This document shows, piece by piece, positions 59,103-64,000 of a stretch of 64,000 nt of DNA (position 1 is the first letter of the stretch; every line of letters begins with the position of its first letter). Source of the stretch: Zychaea mexicana. Lineage: Eukaryota > Mucoromycota > Mucoromycetes > Mucorales > Lichtheimiaceae. The stretch covers positions 58,879 to 122,878 of the forward strand of contig NW_026516789.1 of NCBI RefSeq assembly GCF_025766255.1, written 5' to 3'. A program made the translations under genes and the position numbers. The notes beneath the pieces are model-generated. The model saw nothing but the letters and a program-made list of their open reading frames with translations. It made no database searches and was not told the origin of the DNA.

Positions 59103-62100
59103 TATTGTGATTATAAACAGGTTGGGTGGAAGAAGAGAGCAAAGGCACAATGATTGAGAAATGGCATTGATGTCTATGATAGAGGTCAATAACGTGTACA
59201 AGATTATTGGACAGACACAAAGAATTATTATTGTACGACGAGTGAAATCATATTTTTATTCATGGAAAGAAAGAAGACAACTATGGACAAAACAAAAACT
59301 ACAAGCAAACAAGGCCAGAAAGCGACATGAACAGACAGAAGCTAGCTAAAGCAGAGGTGCCAATGGCGCTTCCGTGATGTCGTCACGAGACATAAAAAAC
59401 AGAAGCCCAGCAACGAGCTTACATTGACCATCGTAAAGGGGAGCAACAGGGAACTGGCCAGGAGCAGCTGTGTGTTCATGACAGCATAGGCACCATGACA
59501 ACCCGATAAGCATGAGCACTTATAACATAGCAACAGTAATCAAGTTCTCCGATCAAGGTCAGCGCACCCTAGTCGAAGGTACTGGGTGCAAGTGCAGAAC
59601 GACATCTACTTTGAATTCACAACGGGTATAGAGAACTTGGTACAGAGTTGGTCCTTGATGTACACAAACTTGTGAGTAAACCACCAATTATGTAGCGCTC
59701 AAATTCATTTTTAAACCAACTCAACTAATGATGCATATCAATACAAGTCATACTTGAATGGTGACGCGTTAAATGTCATTGCGGCTGAACAGAACAGCGA
59801 ACCCAAGCAGCAACGTAATCTGTTTACCTGCGCCATACCGACGACCCTACTGCATGACTTTAACTAGATAGATATGCCAGCTGGAAGATCTGAAAACGCT
59901 GTTGGCATGTAATATGAAGGACCGTGAATCTATCAACAACAGTGAGTGGCCGACTCTTCGTCATTGTGCTATCAACGTCTCAGTGCGCACATCCACAATA
60001 AGGGGCCCAAAAAAGCTTGAACACACCTTGAATTGGTTGACTACCACAGTACATGGTTGACGACGCCGGTCGGCTTAGGGTGTGTACGGACAGTCGTTTG
60101 ACGTGATGACAACTGAGCGTCGTATAGAGCGGGTTTTCCACTCATCGAGTGTCAAAAAAATCTGACCCTACGATGATTGTGAAGGATGAAAAGAAAACAG
60201 TACGAAAGAATGGTGAAGAATGTAAAAAGAAAGATAAACGGAGAACAGAGAAGACATGGTAATTTAGGATGTAAACGCTGAGTCATTGTCTCTGATAGAT
60301 TGCGGCATTTTCATCGAAACCTAATAGGGCCCATCTTTCGTAACAAGAACAGCAACATATCATCGGTTATCTATGACACTATGTGTGTGGTACTATATTA
60401 TTTATGTCGCGTGACAACAATCGATGCCAAGTATTTACCGTACTTGCACTTGATAAACAAACAACGGCCCCTTCAAACGCCACAAAAAAGATAGTTTGTA
60501 CTGTGCCACCAGTCAAAAATCTGTCGTCCAGTCTTGCATAAACAAAATGAAACAGTGCGTGATCATAGTGCGACTGCAATTCGAAAACTTATTTTCTAAA
60601 AGAGAAGAGATTCTAAAGAGAAGAGAAAGACAGTATATTTAGTTGGGGTCTCCGGCTATCTAGCAGTGGGGAAAATCAAGACATAGCCAGTTCAGAATTG
60701 ACCATAAACAAACCGTAGTCAACCGCGGAGTTGCCACTGCTCTTCGAAACAAGCCTTTAAAAACACAAACAAAAGTAAAACACCTCAACCATCAACGTTT
60801 CAACATAATAAACAAAGAACTTCTTATTCGAATGTAAACAAAAGCAACACGGTTAGAATCATAGGGATGAAAAATACAGGATGGCTCACCTTGTTTCATT
60901 GGTTGATAAACAGCTGGTGAAGGAAGCGGTTGTTTGTCAAAGCTCGGATGAAGTTCAAGGGACCTAGGTCGTGTGCCAAATGCGGAAAGGCTTCATATGA
61001 GTTTAAATGATTATCAGACATGTTCATAATAAGTCCACCGAAGCCTCTGATAATAAATACACCGTAGTACTATCAGTAAACAATTGATGTGAAAGAATGT
61101 TCGCACAAGATTATAGTTGGTAACCTGGACAAGAGACACTTGTTCAATGAACGGCCATAATCCGATATGCGCCGACGACATTCATCCATAGCTCTATGTC
61201 GTTCGTTTCACTTAAAAGAAACTTGTAGCCGGCGACGGCCATTCTGTGATCTTATAAGCTACCATATTCACAAAGAAAAAGGCGGCTGTTAAAGGTATCA
61301 AGACCGAGGCCTTGTAACAAATTATATTATCAACATAAACAAAAAATAAATCTGGAAGTGCTAGGTGGAAAGGAGGCAATGACGGGTAAAAGCGGATAGT
61401 GTTACGAACGCGATCCAATAAGAAGTGTAAAAAGAAAAAGCTTATCCCCAGGAAGACCGGTATCACGCATTCAAGGGGCAACAAGCGGTGCGTGTATAAA
61501 GAAAACCAACACATTCGATTAGCCAAAAGCCTTAGCGATGGATGAAAGGGTCTCTGAAAAGCGTTATTTTATTCTCGTGTGCTGTGTGACAAACAAGCTA
61601 CAGCTTTTCTTTGACACCAGCTGGCGATACACAGGGAAGAAAGATATCATAGGAGATTCCTCTAATAGAGGTATAGCGATGGGTACACAAAAGCACCAAA
61701 GTACTAAGTTGATCTAGTGACTACTATGATAATGCCAAATTCGCTGTCAACTCATCAGTATGCACTAACGAGGAGATGATGGTTAATCGTGCAAGAAGTG
61801 AATTGAAGTTTACACTCAGAGGGCGCACAAGAAGGTGGAGGTACTACTAGCCAGGGGAGGTGTGTTTTGATAACAAATACATAGAGAAAGCTATATGAGC
61901 TACGCATGGGGGTTCTGCAGCAGCATGTGAGGTAAAGTAACGATGGCAACGATTGCTATGTTATGTTGTAAGGAGGTGATTATGACACATCCGGTCCTTC
62001 AGTTTATCCGTGCGAGTATAGCGGTACCTGCAAAGCGCTTCCTTGTCGACCATGAGTCTTTGACGTGTGATCACATTACAGTAGGTCTCTCAACACCTTC

Positions 62101-62880
62101 CCGCTCACGGTCAAACCAGAGTTCATATGTATCATCGCCACTACCATACTCCACATATGGGACTCCCATTGGCATCAAGTGTTTCAAGGATCAACCTTCT
62201 GGCCCGACGGTGTAGCAGCCCGCATTACATTGAAATCAGTACTTTTTCATAGTGCGTTTGTCAACCCTCTTTTCTGACATTATAAATACCGACAACAACG
62301 GTATTTCAATAAATCATCGTCTACACAAAAAAGGTACCTGCAAAAGGTGCGGAGCTCAGGGTGTAATGCAGACGAGGCACGAACCGGGAGACATGGAGAT
62401 ACTCGGTGTATGTCTAAACCTCCTCTTTTCTCTCTTAATGATATCCCATGCAGAAAAAAGCAGCGAAGCAGCGAGGCTTAGGCAGTGCGCCATGGTTGTG
62501 TCGTTGTTTCAATAATTTGACAGTCAAGTAAAGGTTTTTTCCATCACCACTCTTGTCTCTTTCAACAAGAACCGTGATGGCAACAAACCTGGGCGTGTAA
62601 GTAGAGCAATGCGCGAACGAGTTACTTCAATCAGTTCCTCACTCGCTCTTTCAAAAGAGTTCTTTTTTCTAACACATACTCCATTGGCAATTCGCTTTCT
62701 TTATGAATCCTTATCAGCGAATCTGCTTTTGGCACACGCGGTGTACTATGGGACCTTTACAGTGTAAGTTTTTCCTCCTACTTTAAAACACCTTTCAAAT
62801 TTCAATGATCTCCAACTTGTTTTTTTTTTCCAATGCGTCACCAACGTTTCTTTTAATCAGTTGTCGTTGATTTTGCGTGT

Positions 62881-62906
62881 GTAGTAGTAGTAGTAGCGGC
62901 GGCGGA
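62881..62906. repeat. Trinucleotide microsatellite (GTA then GCG units)
   Basis: GTAGTAGTAGTAGTAG followed by CGGCGGCGG in non-coding sequence. Confidence 0.85.
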
Positions 62907-63518
62907 CGGATATGCGTGACGACTACAGGGTAACTATTCTTTTTCTGTACTTCTTCAACTAGGGTAGCATTCTTCTGGTATTTACGTCTTAATAACTTGA
63001 TTTTCTACGTGCCTTCGTTGCTGTAGTTGTTAAGATTTATCAGGATTGGTTCGCGGATTGGGCGATGCCTAACCTTTTTCTCTTTTGTCGGAAGGCCTGA
63101 AAGAAATTTTGGTTTACCTTGCGAGTGGAAGAGCGAAAGCATGGTAAGTTCGATTGCGCATGCACCTCTCCAGTAAATCGTGACCTGCGCCCACCTCTTG
63201 ATCCTGTACTCCCTGTGACCGCTTGCTGAGTCCTGGAAATGACTCGATAAACTGACCACCGGCCGCGCATAGACGTTAGGTTCGGGGCACGGGTCGGCAA
63301 CACGTAGAGACTATGCAGTGGAGCGCGGCCACAACTAAACGCGATGACTGTCAGGGTCATGCCGCCGTAGCAGGCAGCCATACGGGATTGGGCAGTATGG
63401 TGAGGTCACGTACACGGATAAGAGGAGGCGTCACAGAGAACGGTTAGTGGCAAAATATACACAAGAAAACGTCTGAAGAGCGAGCGAGGGGATAATTGCA
63501 TCTATGATAGGTTCTGGA

Positions 63519-63562
63519 GCCCAGACGAAAGTGGAGGTTCGCCCAGACGAAAGTGGAGGTTC
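63519..63562. repeat. Tandem direct duplication, 2 x 22 bp
   Basis: Units 63519-63540 and 63541-63562 are identical (GCCCAGACGAAAGTGGAGGT plus TC); a partial third start (CCCAG) follows. Confidence 0.95.
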
Positions 63563-64000
63563 TCCCAGCAATGGGAGGGTAGGGTAGGGGCCGCGACGAT
63601 CTGTTCTGGAAATACGTGGTGAGTGATTGATTCAATTGTTGTTTGCTTTTACTATATACTCCAAGTATGGCTTTCTCTAACTTCTTTCTTTGATAGTCCT
63701 TTCGCTTGTCTGCAAATAATGCTTGTACCAACTATATATTGACGGGATGTTCTATTACCTGATGATATATTCATACAAAATAAAAGACCAAGAGTCATCC
63801 TCGTATCATAATGATGTCTTTAAGTTAATTTTCTAAATCGTCTCAATGAAAGTGTATACTTATACTAGCCACGCGAACACGATATCCTGCCGCCAGCACA
63901 CGACATCGTCTCTCTGAAGGAGTCGTAAGAATTCTTTGCCAAGTACGACATGTCTTCTTCTCCTACATGGATTAGGATTAAGGAAGTAGATGTCGTTGGG

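Larger units (their letters stand above)
59105..64000. other. Gene-free terminal region with coding debris and small repeats
   Basis: About 4.9 kb, no intact gene recognised. Plus-strand coding-like debris at about 59580-59670 ('YWVQVQNDIYFEFTTGIENL'), about 59748-59865 ('YLNGDALNVIAAEQNSEPKQ') and about 59877-60050 ('LEDLKTLLACNMKDRES') is protein-like in composition and could be remains of one ORF, family unknown. ORFs at 61943-62215, 62252-62515 and 63040-63381 (minus) show no domain. A (GTA)5(GCG)3 microsatellite lies at 62881-62906 and a 2 x 22-bp tandem repeat at 63519-63562. Confidence 0.4.

Noticed and set aside
63966..63990. TTAGGATTAAGG near the right edge, taken as telomere repeat
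   Set aside because: It is not a repeat of TTAGGG units and occurs once.

Overview
The window is nuclear DNA of an early-diverging fungus, most likely Mucoromycota (Mucorales-like). The evidence is the intron pattern (nearly every gene is cut by 50-110 nt GT-AG introns), 7-11 exon versions of housekeeping genes, the style of the cytochrome P450 and the F-box/LRR remnant, and the transposon families present. Genus cannot be fixed from sequence alone. Gene models below were built by hand-splicing; exon sums are divisible by three in all but one gene (REI1, which carries an apparent 1-nt frameshift).

Positions 1-36,930 are a compact, gene-rich, housekeeping block: a C-terminal SET-methyltransferase fragment (Rkm4/SETD6-like), 20S proteasome alpha subunit PSMA1, mitochondrial asparaginyl-tRNA synthetase, poly(A) polymerase, a Sel1-repeat protein, an FKBP-TPR prolyl isomerase, the 60S biogenesis factor REI1, a large ArAE-family membrane protein, an Old Yellow Enzyme, a P450, the 19S subunit RPN7/PSMD6, fumarase, histidyl-tRNA synthetase, an unrecognised coiled-coil/proline-rich protein, a J-protein with a glycine zipper, and a six-exon cytidine deaminase that is invisible to ORF scanning. 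One island inside it (about 19.4-23.7 kb) is gene-poor and carries a Tc1/IS630-type transposase relic.

Positions 36,930-40,400 hold a decayed F-box/LRR gene. Positions 40,428-46,971 hold three intact regulatory or nucleic-acid genes: a RING/RBR-like E3 ligase, an Asteroid (ASTE1)-like FEN-superfamily nuclease with a GC-AG intron, and a heat-shock-type transcription factor with an overlapping uORF. From about 47 kb to the end no intact gene was found. This part is a graveyard: a decayed RecQ-type helicase resembling fungal telomere-linked helicases, a SANT/NAM-associated ORF relic, a pogo/Tigger-like transposase relic, and an internally deleted pogo-like element of about 1.3 kb that still has recognisable inverted ends flanked by TA.

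Functionally the genes do not form a pathway cluster. They are ordinary protein homeostasis (two proteasome subunits, FKBP, J-protein, E3, HSF), translation (AsnRS, HisRS, REI1, lysine methyltransferase), RNA 3'-end processing and central metabolism. I found no convincing previously undescribed multi-gene system. The items most worth a second look are the Cys-Cys/His-rich acidic insertion in the methyltransferase fragment, the REI1 frameshift, the micro-exon cytidine deaminase, the unrecognised 414-residue protein, the start-site problem of HisRS, and the regularly spaced TGTCGCA motifs next to the transposase relic.
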